A stretch of 64,000 bases of DNA, taken from contig NC_015144.1 in NCBI RefSeq assembly GCF_000189415.1, positions 1,722,001 to 1,786,000 on the forward strand, in the 5' to 3' direction. A program made the position numbers and the translations under genes. Under the pieces are notes generated by a model that saw only the letters and a program-made list of their open reading frames with translations, did no database searches and was not told the origin of the DNA. Every line of letters begins with the position of its first letter. Position 1 is the stretch's first letter. Positions 45,298 to 53,897 of the stretch are shown here, one piece after another. Origin of the DNA: Weeksella virosa DSM 16922 (GTDB taxonomy: Bacteria > Bacteroidota > Bacteroidia > Flavobacteriales > Weeksellaceae).

Positions 45298-46830
45298 ATG
45301 ACACACGGTATTATTATCCTCGATTTCGGCTCGCAATATAATCAATTGATTGCCAGACGAATCCGAGAATTTGGTGTTTATGCAGAAATCGTTCCCTACA
45401 CAACACCTATCGAAGAAATAAAAAAACTTCAACCCAAAGGAATTATTCTATCAGGCGGACCTTCTTCCGTTTCTGGGGAAGATGCAATACTAATCGATTC
45501 CGAAATATTCCAAATCGATGTGCCTATATTGGGTATATGCTATGGCATGCAACTCATTGCGCACCTTTTGGGTGGTGAAGTAAAAAAAGGAGTAAAAGGA
45601 GAGTATGGCAAAGCAACTTTTCAGCTGTTAAATCCAAATCGACTTTTCGATAATGTCCCAAGAGAATCAACCATCTGGATGAGCCATTTCGATGAAGTTA
45701 TTCAAGCACCAAAAGGCTTTCAGATTACTGGTAAATCAAGTGTAGAGATTGCAGCTTTGGCCAATGAAGATCAAAAAATCTATGCCGTGCAATTTCATCC
45801 AGAAGTTACCCATACAGAATTTGGTACAACCATTTTATCGAATTTTGTATTCACTATTTGTCAAGCAGAAAAAAACTGGCATTTAGAAGATTTCATCGAA
45901 ACCGAAATCAAAAGAATAAAAGAAGTTGTAGGCGATAAAAAAGTTATCTTAGGATTGTCGGGCGGAGTAGACTCTTCGGTTGCAGCAGTTCTTATACATC
46001 GAGCTATTGGCGATCAGCTGACCTGTATTTTTGTCGATACTGGACTTTTGAGAAAAGATGAAGGAAAAAAAGTGATGGAAAATTATGGGAAACATTTCCA
46101 AATGAATATAAAAATGGTGGATGCTTCCGAACGTTTTCTATCCAACCTAAAAGGAATAGATGATCCCGAAGCTAAAAGAAAATCCATCGGACATGATTTT
46201 GTTGCTGTTTTCGACGAAGAATCTAAAAAATTCGGTGACGCATCTTTTCTAGCTCAAGGAACAATTTATCCAGACGTTATCGAGTCGCAATCAGTAAAAG
46301 GACCGTCAGCAACCATTAAATCTCACCATAATGTAGGAGGTTTACCAGATGAAATGAAACTCACATTGCTCGAACCATTGCGCGAGCTTTTCAAAGATGA
46401 AGTACGCCAAGTAGGGGTTGCTTTGGGTATCCCACGAGAATTAGTTTACCGCCACCCATTTCCGGGGCCTGGTTTAGGTATCCGAATTTTGGGCGAAGTA
46501 GATGCCGAAAAAGTAAGAATTTTGCAAGAGGCAGACGATATCTTTATTCAAGAGCTATATAAAAATAATTTGTACGATGAAGTTTCGCAGGCCTTTGTGG
46601 TTCTATTGCCGGTGAAATCTGTCGGGGTTATGGGGGATGAGCGTACCTACGAGTATACCGCTGTTGTTCGTTCGGCCAATACTATCGATTTTATGACCGC
46701 CACTTGGTCGAAATTACCTTATGAATTCCTAGAAACAGTTTCCAATCGTATCATCAATGAAGTACGTGGAATTAATCGTGTGGCTTATGATATCAGTTCC
46801 AAACCACCTGCAACAATAGAGTGGGAGTAA
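45298..46830 (+). CDS. guaA: GMP synthase (glutamine-hydrolysing)
   Basis: The 510-residue protein is complete: a class I glutamine amidotransferase domain with Cys81 in LGICYGMQL and QFHPEVTHTE, then the ATP pyrophosphatase domain (LGLSGGVDSSVAA) and the C-terminal dimerisation domain ending KPPATIEWE. It aminates XMP to GMP. The xpt remnant 34 bases downstream would have fed xanthine into XMP, so the pair was a purine salvage operon. Confidence 0.97.
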   Translation: MTHGIIILDFGSQYNQLIARRIREFGVYAEIVPYTTPIEEIKKLQPKGIILSGGPSSVSGEDAILIDSEIFQIDVPILGICYGMQLIAHLLGGEVKKGVKGEYGKATFQLLNPNRLFDNVPRESTIWMSHFDEVIQAPKGFQITGKSSVEIAALANEDQKIYAVQFHPEVTHTEFGTTILSNFVFTICQAEKNWHLEDFIETEIKRIKEVVGDKKVILGLSGGVDSSVAAVLIHRAIGDQLTCIFVDTGLLRKDEGKKVMENYGKHFQMNIKMVDASERFLSNLKGIDDPEAKRKSIGHDFVAVFDEESKKFGDASFLAQGTIYPDVIESQSVKGPSATIKSHHNVGGLPDEMKLTLLEPLRELFKDEVRQVGVALGIPRELVYRHPFPGPGLGIRILGEVDAEKVRILQEADDIFIQELYKNNLYDEVSQAFVVLLPVKSVGVMGDERTYEYTAVVRSANTIDFMTATWSKLPYEFLETVSNRIINEVRGINRVAYDISSKPPATIEWE

Positions 46831-46864
46831 TAAAGATATTAAGTAGAATAAGATCGAGATAATC

Positions 46865-47401
46865 ATACAAATTCTCAAAGTACGGATATTATTCGACGCT
46901 GAAGGCTTTGATGGAGGAATCCTCAAGGTAGATAGTTTTATCAATCATCAAATCGATCAATTGCTTATGCAGTCGATCGGCAAGAGTTTTCTAAACGCTT
47001 TTCCTGTCTTACTATTAATAAAATTCTCACGATTGAGGCAAGCGGAATTGCACCAGCAATAATGTTGGGAGCATTACTAAGCGTGCCAGTAGTATTTGAA
47101 AAAAAAGTGCAACCAAAAACGATGAATACTTTTTATTCTACTCAAGTTTATTCTTCTACAAAAGATAGAACCTATGCTGTTTGTGTTAGTAAACCTTTTC
47201 TTACAAAAAAAAGACAAAGTGGTGTTTATTGACGATTTTTTGACCAACGGGCATCCCGCTTTTGGGGTGAAAAATCTTATCGAACAGGCTGGTGCAGAAT
47301 TGTTAGGAATGGGTTTTGTGATCGAAAAATCTTTCCAAAAAGGAAGAGCATGCTTGCTAGAAGAAGATTCATTGGTAGAATCTTTGGTTAGAAGGCAATA
47401 A
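46865..47401 (+). pseudogene. xpt: Xanthine phosphoribosyltransferase remnant
   Basis: Three frames in order encode an Xpt: IQILKVRIL...[15 protein letters not shown], then [22 protein letters not shown]...MTHE-type middle region, then LQKKDKVVFIDDFLTNGHPA...ELLGMGFVIEKSFQKGR. The expected ATG start is ATA (46865) and no other ATG precedes it in frame. One base is missing near 46992 and one extra base is present in the CTTTTC run near 47195-47200. The PRPP-binding motif (VVFIDDFLTNG) survives. It is nonfunctional as written and directly follows guaA. Confidence 0.85.
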
Positions 47402-47591
47402 CTCTCTGCCAATGAAATTCTCTTCGAGGAGGAATAAACCAATATAAAAAGGAGAAAAGTTACCTTTGGATGAAGAAGATAAATGTTAAAGTATTCTTAA
47501 AGTTTAAAATAATAATTTTTTTTTAAAAATTCATTATCAGTCGTTTAAAGAAGATTGATTAACTAAAACCAAAAATGTTTTCATTTTAGTT

Positions 47592-47621
47592 TTGGTGAAT
47601 AAAAAAACCTTCCTATATTTG
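47592..47621 (+). promoter_or_regulatory. Promoter of the tRNA-Gln genes
   Basis: TTG (47592-47594), 19 bases and TATATTTG (47614-47621) form a full promoter, with the first tRNA starting 16 bases downstream. Confidence 0.72.
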
Positions 47622-47637
47622 CACAGCAAAAAGACAA

Positions 47638-47708
47638 AGACCCATGGTGTAACGGTAGCACACCGGTTTTTGGTGCCGTTTGTCGGGGTTCGAATCCCTG
47701 TGGGTCTA
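47638..47708 (+). tRNA. tRNA-Gln (anticodon TTG), copy 1
   Basis: A 71-base cloverleaf: acceptor AGACCCA / TGGGTCT with discriminator A, D stem GTGT / GCAC, T stem CGGGG / CCCTG with loop TTCGAAT, and anticodon loop TTTTGGT giving TTG (CAA/CAG codons). CCA is not encoded. The anticodon stem CCGGT / GCCGT has a C-T mismatch at 27-43 and a T-G pair at 31-39. Confidence 0.95.
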
Positions 47709-47738
47709 CAAATTGTCTTTTTTGCACTACTAACTTGC

Positions 47739-47809
47739 AGACCCATGGTGTAACGGTAGCACACCGGTTTTTGGTGCCGTTTGTCGGGGTTCGAATCCCT
47801 GTGGGTCTA
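47739..47809 (+). tRNA. tRNA-Gln (anticodon TTG), copy 2
   Basis: Identical over all 71 bases to the copy 30 bases upstream, including the C-T mismatch in the anticodon stem. It shares the promoter and the downstream terminator, so both come from one precursor. Confidence 0.95.
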
Positions 47810-47812
47810 CAA

Positions 47813-47846
47813 AAATCCTTTCCAAAAAGAGATGGAAAGGATTTTT
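47813..47846 (+). terminator. Terminator of the tRNA-Gln transcript
   Basis: An AAATCCTTTCC / GGAAAGGATTT stem, 10-base loop, then TTT run directly after the second tRNA. Confidence 0.9.
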
Positions 47847-47877
47847 TGTTTTTAAAACTCTTTCATATATTTAGATT

Positions 47878-48417
47878 ATGAATTTGGTAGAGGTAATCGC
47901 TGAGGCGAAGAAAGGCAAAAATGTTGCTCAAAATACCCTAATGGATACTTTTTGGCTTCCTGTATATCGTTATGTGGAAGGAAAAATAAGAAATGGTGAA
48001 GAGGCAGAAGACATCACAATCGAGACATTTACCAAGGTTTTTAATAAATTAAAACTCTATAATCCGGATTTTGATTTTTTGACTTGGTTGATTTCTATCG
48101 CACACAATACGATGATTGATTATATTCGTCGCTCTCCAAAATTGAATATTTCACTCGATGATGAAGCCTTTTCGCAGCATCAATACATTGTAGAAGAAAA
48201 CCCAACACCAGAAGAATATCTAATTCTTCAGCAGAAAAATGATGAATTGTTGGCAGAAATAGAAAAATTACCAATTCATTATCAGAAAGTTATTCAGCTA
48301 AGGTATTTAGAAGATAAAACTTATAAAGAAATTGCAGAAGAATTGCAGCTGACCTTAGCCAATGTAAAAGTTAGAATTTTACGAGCAAGACAATTGTTGT
48401 GGGAGCAATTGCGATAA
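47878..48417 (+). CDS. ECF-type RNA polymerase sigma factor
   Basis: The 179-residue protein has sigma region 2 (VYRYVEGKIRNGEEAEDITIETFTKVFNKLK, then DFLTWLISIAHNTMIDYIRR) and region 4 (LPIHYQKVIQLRYLEDKTYKEIAEELQLTLANVKVRILRARQLL). No anti-sigma gene is next to it. The following NlpC/P60 lipoprotein and outer-membrane protein genes are on the same strand, so an envelope-stress link is possible but not shown. Confidence 0.9.
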   Translation: MNLVEVIAEAKKGKNVAQNTLMDTFWLPVYRYVEGKIRNGEEAEDITIETFTKVFNKLKLYNPDFDFLTWLISIAHNTMIDYIRRSPKLNISLDDEAFSQHQYIVEENPTPEEYLILQQKNDELLAEIEKLPIHYQKVIQLRYLEDKTYKEIAEELQLTLANVKVRILRARQLLWEQLR

Positions 48418-48479
48418 CATGCAGTGTGATTTGAATACGAAAACAAGTGAGAAGTCGTTTATAAAAAAAGATCATAGAT

Positions 48480-49079
48480 ATGAAGTTGTATTTATTGCGT
48501 TTTTTTGGGTTATGTTTATTCAGTAGCATTTTGTTTTCGTGTAGTACAAATCGAATAGCCAATGTACGAAAGTCTCCCACTAAAATAAGAACGGTCTATG
48601 ATTCTAAAAAAGCAAACGATCAGTATAGAACAGAGACGCTGATTAATGCCGAATCAATTGTTTTGTACGAAGTTCCGGACCAGGATCTCGATCGTTCAAC
48701 TGTAGAAATACAATCGTTGGTAATCGCAGCAAGCCAATATCTTGGTACGCCTTATAAATATGGAGGTTTAGACATAACGGGTATGGATTGTTCGGGCTTG
48801 GTATTGCGATCCTTCGAAGCGATTGAACAGAAAATGCCTCGTATTTCTCGGGAACAAGCTAATAAAGGAAAAGAAATAAAGTTAACCGAAATCAAGATTG
48901 GCGATTTATTATTTTTCAATACATCGGGCAATTCTATTACCCATGTTGGGATAGTAGAAAGTGTAAAAGATGGAATAGTATATTTTATTCATGCCTCTAC
49001 AACCAGAGGGGTAATGGTGTCTTCTTTAGCCGAAAATTATTGGAGTCGTAGATTTGTAAAAGCAACACGTATGTTGTAA
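48480..49079 (+). CDS. NlpC/P60-family (C40) cell-wall peptidase lipoprotein
   Basis: The 199-residue protein has a lipobox cysteine at 21 (ILFSC) and a C-terminal NlpC/P60 domain: TPYKYGGLDITGMDCSGLVLRSF with catalytic Cys104, ITHVGIVES with the His and a third polar residue in YFIHAST. Such enzymes cut between gamma-D-Glu and the diamino acid in peptidoglycan stem peptides. It follows the sigma factor by 62 bases and precedes the outer-membrane protein by 9, likely one operon. Confidence 0.9.
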   Translation: MKLYLLRFFGLCLFSSILFSCSTNRIANVRKSPTKIRTVYDSKKANDQYRTETLINAESIVLYEVPDQDLDRSTVEIQSLVIAASQYLGTPYKYGGLDITGMDCSGLVLRSFEAIEQKMPRISREQANKGKEIKLTEIKIGDLLFFNTSGNSITHVGIVESVKDGIVYFIHASTTRGVMVSSLAENYWSRRFVKATRML

Positions 49080-49088
49080 CTTCATCGA

Positions 49089-50930
49089 ATGGTATATTTT
49101 CGGATATTTTTATTGATTATTTTTTTGTTTTTCGGTAATTTTCTTATCGCGCAAGATAATCTTCTTATCCAGAAAGATACTATGGTTCAACCTTTGAAAC
49201 CAAAAAAATGGAAAGATAAAAAAGCGATAAAAACTCTTCGGAAATGGTTAATAAAAAAAGATACTGATACTCGTGCTAGAACAGACTCACTGGCTTTGTT
49301 CTCAGAGTATAGAGAATATCAGAACATTCCCATACGCAACATTTATATTCAATCGAACGACCCTTTTGGGTATGATGTGAATGATTCTCTTACAAAACCT
49401 CAGAAAAAAATAGAACGGATAGGCAATACTTTGCATGGCAAGACTAAAGAGTCCATTATTAATGATTATCTTTTATTTAAAGAAGGAGATAAGTTTGATT
49501 CTCTAAAAGTTAGAGAGTCCGAACGTCTTTTACGTAAAACTTATGTAATTCGTCGTATAAAAATCACAGCAAAACATGTCAATGATGGTGAGGCAGTAGA
49601 TGTATATGTACGTACAGTAGATTCTTGGAGTATGATTGTGAGTGGCTCAGTCTCTACATCGAAGATTGGTTTACGTTTGCGAGAAAGAAATTTTTTGGGT
49701 GTAGGACATTATTTCGATAATCGTATAAAATATGACTTCGAAGACAAAAAATACCGTTATACAGGTCGATATCACATCCCGAATATCTATAAAACTTACA
49801 TAAGTTTTGATGGAGTTTATCATAAAGATTATGAAAAATATTTTACTAAAGGAATATCATTTCAACGCAAGTTTTTCTCACCTCTCACTCGCTGGGCTGG
49901 AGGAATAACATTGAGTACACAATATTTTAGAGAAAACTTAGATTTTTCGGAAGTTCTCGACGATAAAAAACATTCTTTTGATTTCACCAATCAAGATTAT
50001 TGGGGAGGGTATGCTTTTCGTATTGCTTCTGAACATGGTGCTTATGGTAAAATAACAAATCTAATTTTGTCTGCACGATACAATATCCGCACCTACGAAG
50101 ATTCACCCGATGGTAATTACGATCCTGATGATTTTTTTGCAAGCCACAAACTCCTGATCGCAGGTGTAGGTATTACCTCTAGAGGTTATTATAAAGATCA
50201 GTTTATTTTTAAAGTTGCCCAGGATGAAGATATTCCAATAGGACGATCGTTGATGATAAATGTGGGCAATGAACATAAAAATGACCGGAATAGACTTTAT
50301 TTAGGTGCAAAATATACCTCGGGTAATAAATATTCATTTGGCTATCTAGGCGCAACAGTCGAATACGGGACCTATCTTGGTAACGGTAATCTAGAACAGT
50401 CTGTATTGTCTATGCAATCACTCTTTTATACCAACTTGTATCATGCTGGTAGTTGGCATTTTCGCCATTTTTTGCGAAGTGTTTTCATGTACGGATACAA
50501 TCGTTTCGACACTCAGGGTGATTTACTTTCTTTGCACAATGATGATTATTTAGGGATGGTCGGCTTCAATTCTGAAAATTTATTTGGTACACAAAAACTT
50601 ATTTTCTCTATTCAATCGCAGGCTTATTCTCCATGGAGTGTTTTAGGATTTAGAATGTCGCCTTTTTCCAATATTACTCTAGGAATGTTGAATGATAATA
50701 AAAAATTCGTTCTTCAAAATAAACTTTACCCTAGCTTTAGTTTAGGAGTCTTGCTTACCAATGATTTTTTGGTTTTTGGGAACATACAATTATCGTTCAC
50801 CTATTTTCCTAGGACGCCTGGCAAAGAAAATAATAGAATCCTATTCAATACATTGCAAAATTATGATTTAGGTCAATTAAATTATGAAATTGGTCGTCCA
50901 GAAACAGTGAAGTGGAATAAATGGTACTGA
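49089..50930 (+). CDS. POTRA-like plus outer-membrane barrel protein
   Basis: The 613-residue protein has a signal peptide (IFLFFGNFLIA-QD) and a periplasmic region to about 190, with a POTRA-like unit (LLFKEGDKFDSLKVRESERLLRKTYVIRRIKITAKHVNDGEAVDVYVRTVDSWSM). A long barrel of alternating Tyr/Phe strands (LRLRERNFLGVGHYFDNRIKYDF, YHIPNIYKTYISFDGVYH) follows. It resembles BamA/TamA-type surface antigens but is divergent. It lies 9 bases after the NlpC/P60 gene. Confidence 0.75.
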   Translation: MVYFRIFLLIIFLFFGNFLIAQDNLLIQKDTMVQPLKPKKWKDKKAIKTLRKWLIKKDTDTRARTDSLALFSEYREYQNIPIRNIYIQSNDPFGYDVNDSLTKPQKKIERIGNTLHGKTKESIINDYLLFKEGDKFDSLKVRESERLLRKTYVIRRIKITAKHVNDGEAVDVYVRTVDSWSMIVSGSVSTSKIGLRLRERNFLGVGHYFDNRIKYDFEDKKYRYTGRYHIPNIYKTYISFDGVYHKDYEKYFTKGISFQRKFFSPLTRWAGGITLSTQYFRENLDFSEVLDDKKHSFDFTNQDYWGGYAFRIASEHGAYGKITNLILSARYNIRTYEDSPDGNYDPDDFFASHKLLIAGVGITSRGYYKDQFIFKVAQDEDIPIGRSLMINVGNEHKNDRNRLYLGAKYTSGNKYSFGYLGATVEYGTYLGNGNLEQSVLSMQSLFYTNLYHAGSWHFRHFLRSVFMYGYNRFDTQGDLLSLHNDDYLGMVGFNSENLFGTQKLIFSIQSQAYSPWSVLGFRMSPFSNITLGMLNDNKKFVLQNKLYPSFSLGVLLTNDFLVFGNIQLSFTYFPRTPGKENNRILFNTLQNYDLGQLNYEIGRPETVKWNKWY

Positions 50931-50969
50931 ATTTGTTAGGAGTTTTATCAAACCTCCAACAATCTTAAA

Positions 50970-51440
50970 ATGAAACTACTATTTGTAAATTTTATGTTCC
51001 TTGCAACACTCGTTGTATATGCCCAAAAGAAACCTCAAAATCTAGAAAATAAACAAACAGTAATTCCGACGAAGGAGCAAAGACTTACTAATAATCAGCC
51101 AACCTTATCTTATCATTGGCAAAATTTAGTTGGCAAAAAACTATCATTTGCCATCCATACACTACCAGACAATTTCCCAGGTTTTGATTATTTATATGTT
51201 CGTAAAGATCAAAAAAATATTTATGCACCAAATCAGTTAAATAAAACTTCACCAAATGAATTGATGAATAAAACCTTTAAAGTACTGAGAGTAGAAGAAA
51301 ACTTTCGTAATAAGCAAAGTGAAATTTGTATACTGCTATTTATAGAGAATTTGTCGCCTTCTAATTATCTACGTAAACAATTTTATTATATCTATAATCC
51401 GAACGACAAGCAACCATTTTTGTTTACAATCTTTCAATAG
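50970..51440 (+). CDS. Small secreted protein, function unknown
   Basis: A 156-residue protein with a signal peptide (LFVNFMFLATLVVYA-QK), then a Gln/Lys/Thr-rich stretch and a beta-rich domain (SYHWQNLVGKKLSFAIHTLPDNFPGFDYLYVRKD..., FRNKQSEICILLFIENL). No family was recognised. It starts 39 bases after the outer-membrane protein and is probably in its operon. A perfect 23-base palindrome lies directly after its stop codon. Confidence 0.55.
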   Translation: MKLLFVNFMFLATLVVYAQKKPQNLENKQTVIPTKEQRLTNNQPTLSYHWQNLVGKKLSFAIHTLPDNFPGFDYLYVRKDQKNIYAPNQLNKTSPNELMNKTFKVLRVEENFRNKQSEICILLFIENLSPSNYLRKQFYYIYNPNDKQPFLFTIFQ

Positions 51441-51463
51441 TTATTTATATCAGATATAAATAA
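51441..51463. repeat. Perfect 23-base palindrome
   Basis: TTATTTATATC and GATATAAATAA flank a single A, immediately after the stop codon of the upstream gene and 64 bases before the cytochrome remnant. It has operator-like symmetry, with 8-bp arms and a 7-base loop if folded as RNA, but no T run after it. Confidence 0.6.
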
Positions 51464-51506
51464 AAAGCATGCTATCGGGCGAAAAGAATTTTATTGTAAA
51501 TTCATA

Positions 51507-51546
51507 ATGAAAAAAACGCAAATCTCATGAAAAAAACACAAATCAA
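51507..51546 (+). repeat. 20-base tandem duplication at the cytochrome start
   Basis: Two near-identical 20-base units, each beginning ATGAAAAAAAC-CAAATC, lie head to tail. The first copy runs into a TGA after seven codons, so translation of the cytochrome remnant would use the second ATG at 51527. Confidence 0.75.
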
Positions 51547-51939
51547 AACGCTATTTGGTTTGCTATTCGCTCTGATTCTTGTTGTATCGTGTAGCTCGAA
51601 TGCCTTAGGCAAGGTAGACAAAGGGAGGGAATTAGCACAAGTAATAATCCAGGCTGGAAAAACCTAAAAGTTTTACCCAAAACAATCTCAGAAGAAGAGT
51701 TGAAAGGCATGATGAAAAATTTCAATACATCTTTAGGAGTTAAATGTAATTTTTGTCATGCATCTAATGCAGAGGGAGAATTAGATTTTGCATCAGACGC
51801 AGTGAAAAATAAAGAAATTGCCAGAGGAATGCTAAATATGACTTTCGAATTGAATAAAAAATATTTTGGAGTTTCTTTAGACAAAGATGCACCAAAAGTT
51901 ACTTGTTTTACTTGTCATCAAGGAAAAAAACATCCATAA
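51527..51939 (+). pseudogene. Di-heme cytochrome c lipoprotein, frameshifted
   Basis: The first frame encodes MKKTQIKTLFGLLFALILVVSC with a lipobox and stops at a TAA near 51668. A second frame continues NNPGWKNLKVLPKTISEEELKGMMKNFNTSLGVKCNFCH... to 51939. One base is missing around 51625-51635. Two heme-binding CxxCH motifs (CNFCH, CFTCH) and the GKKHP end match the family of small c-type cytochromes related to the reaction-centre cytochrome c domain. Any product would need the frame restored. Confidence 0.78.
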
Positions 51940-51997
51940 TCGCGACGAGCGTCTCAATCATATTTCTATTTATGGTATGAATAATCTATAAATTATA

Positions 51998-52028
51998 AAA
52001 AAATCCTGCTCAGAGAACAGGATTTTTT
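51998..52028. terminator. Bidirectional terminator before aspS end
   Basis: An AAAATCCTG / CAGGATTTT stem with a loop of about 10 bases, A and T runs on either side, between the cytochrome remnant and aspS. Confidence 0.85.
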
Positions 52029-52047
52029 ATGTTTTTTTATTTTTCAA

Positions 52048-53817
52048 CTACTTTGGCTCATCTGTAGAAGGCAAATCAATTTTGATGGACAATTCCTCTA
52101 ATTGTGCTTCATCTATTTTTGCAGGCGCATCGATCATCACATCTCGACCCGAATTGTTTTTGGGGAATGCAATATAATCGCGTATTGTTTCCGAGCCATC
52201 TAAAATAGATACCAAACGATCAAAACCAAAAGCCAAACCTCCATGCGGTGGCGCACCATATTTGAAGGCATTCATCAAAAATCCGAATTGTGCTTCGGCT
52301 TGTTCTGGTGAGAATCCGAGAAGTTCGAACATTTCGGCCTGTAACTTGCGATCGAAAATACGGATAGATCCTCCGCCAATTTCATTGCCATTCAATACCA
52401 AGTCATAAGCATTTGCTCGTACTTCGCCCGGATTTGTTTTGATCAAATCATAATCTTCTACTTTTGGTGAAGTGAATGGATGATGCATCGCATAATAGCG
52501 TTGAGTTTCATCGTCCCATTCTAATAGCGGGAAATCTACTACCCAAAGAGGTGCAAATTCATCTGGCTTACGAAGACCTAAGCGTTCACCAATCTCCATT
52601 CGTAGAGCCGAAAGCTGTCCACGTACTTTGTCGCCTTTGCCAGACATAATAAGCAAAAGATCGCCAGGTTTGGCATTCATGCGTTTTGCCCAAGCGGCTA
52701 AATCGTCTTCGGTGAAAAATTTATCAACCGATGATTTATACGTTCCGTCTTCGTTGCATCGAACCCAAATAAGACCAGAAGCACCTATTTGTGGTCGTTT
52801 TACCCAATCGATAAGTTTATCTATATCTTTGCGGGTATAGGAATTGCATTGTTCTGCCGCAATCCCAACCACCAATTCTTGATCGTCGAACACAGAAAAA
52901 CCTTTGCCTTGAGCCAGGTCTGTAATCTCGGCGAACTCCATCCCAAAACGAATATCAGGCTTGTCGTTTCCGTAACGTTTCATGGCTTCGGCATAGGTCA
53001 TTCTAGGGAACTGTTCGAAGTCTAAATTTTTGAAGGTCTTAAGCAGGTGTTTGGTCAAGCCTTCGAATACTTCTATTATATCTTCTTGTTCTACAAACGA
53101 CATTTCGCAGTCGATCTGAGTGAATTCTGGCTGTCTATCGGCGCGTAAATCTTCGTCGCGGAAACATTTTACGATTTGGAAATATTTGTCCAGTCCTCCT
53201 ACCATTAACAATTGTTTGAAGGTTTGCGGAGATTGAGGTAAAGCATAAAATTGACCAGGGTTCATACGAGATGGAACCACGAAATCGCGTGCTCCTTCTG
53301 GGGTAGATTTAATCAGGACAGGAGTTTCTACTTCTACAAAATCTTGTGCATCAAGATATTTTCTTACTTCTTGTGCGACCTTCGAACGGAAGATTAATTT
53401 ATCTTTTACAGGATTTCTACGAATATCCAAATAGCGATATTTCATGCGTAAATCTTCACCACCATCAGTTTGGTCTTCTATCGTAAAAGGAGGAAGTGCA
53501 GATTCATTAAGAATCTTTATCTCTTCTGCCAGGATTTCTATTTCACCGGTTGCAAGTTGTGGATTCTTCGCTGTACGTTCGATAACTGTCCCCGTTACCT
53601 GAATAACATATTCACGACCCAAAAGAAGAGCGGTCTCAAAAAGTTCTGTTGACGAACGATCTTCATCCAAAATTATTTGGGTAATTCCGTAACGATCGCG
53701 CAAATCGATCCATAACATAAAACCTTTATCGCGTAGGGTCGCTACCCAGCCACTTAGCGTAACTTTTTCGTTGATATTGGCTTGTGTCAGTTGTCCACAA
53801 GTATGCGTTCTAAACAT
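52048..53817 (-). CDS. aspS: Aspartyl-tRNA synthetase
   Basis: The 589-residue class II synthetase has an N-terminal OB-fold anticodon domain ([24 protein letters not shown]), motif 2 [20 protein letters not shown], a GAD insertion (about 280-420) and motif 3 [11 protein letters not shown], with [20 protein letters not shown] between. It charges tRNA-Asp. Its -7 promoter box is at 53838-53845. Confidence 0.97.
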   Translation of the reverse strand: MFRTHTCGQLTQANINEKVTLSGWVATLRDKGFMLWIDLRDRYGITQIILDEDRSSTELFETALLLGREYVIQVTGTVIERTAKNPQLATGEIEILAEEIKILNESALPPFTIEDQTDGGEDLRMKYRYLDIRRNPVKDKLIFRSKVAQEVRKYLDAQDFVEVETPVLIKSTPEGARDFVVPSRMNPGQFYALPQSPQTFKQLLMVGGLDKYFQIVKCFRDEDLRADRQPEFTQIDCEMSFVEQEDIIEVFEGLTKHLLKTFKNLDFEQFPRMTYAEAMKRYGNDKPDIRFGMEFAEITDLAQGKGFSVFDDQELVVGIAAEQCNSYTRKDIDKLIDWVKRPQIGASGLIWVRCNEDGTYKSSVDKFFTEDDLAAWAKRMNAKPGDLLLIMSGKGDKVRGQLSALRMEIGERLGLRKPDEFAPLWVVDFPLLEWDDETQRYYAMHHPFTSPKVEDYDLIKTNPGEVRANAYDLVLNGNEIGGGSIRIFDRKLQAEMFELLGFSPEQAEAQFGFLMNAFKYGAPPHGGLAFGFDRLVSILDGSETIRDYIAFPKNNSGRDVMIDAPAKIDEAQLEELSIKIDLPSTDEPK

Positions 53818-53837
53818 GTGTCTTTCTATTTATGGTG

Positions 53838-53845
53838 CAAAGGTA
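53838..53845 (-). promoter_or_regulatory. -7 promoter box of aspS
   Basis: The minus strand reads TACCTTTG, an exact TAnnTTTG, 20 bases before the ATG. A TTG lies 24 bases further upstream, one base outside the usual range. Confidence 0.55.
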
Positions 53846-53897
53846 AAGTATAGATTGAAAATAAAGAAGCAAATAATCTGCTTTTCGATAGGATTTA

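Noticed and set aside
47537-47764. Open frame on the minus strand across the tRNA genes
   Set aside because: It is the reverse complement of two tRNA copies; apparent repeats in the protein come from the tRNA duplication.
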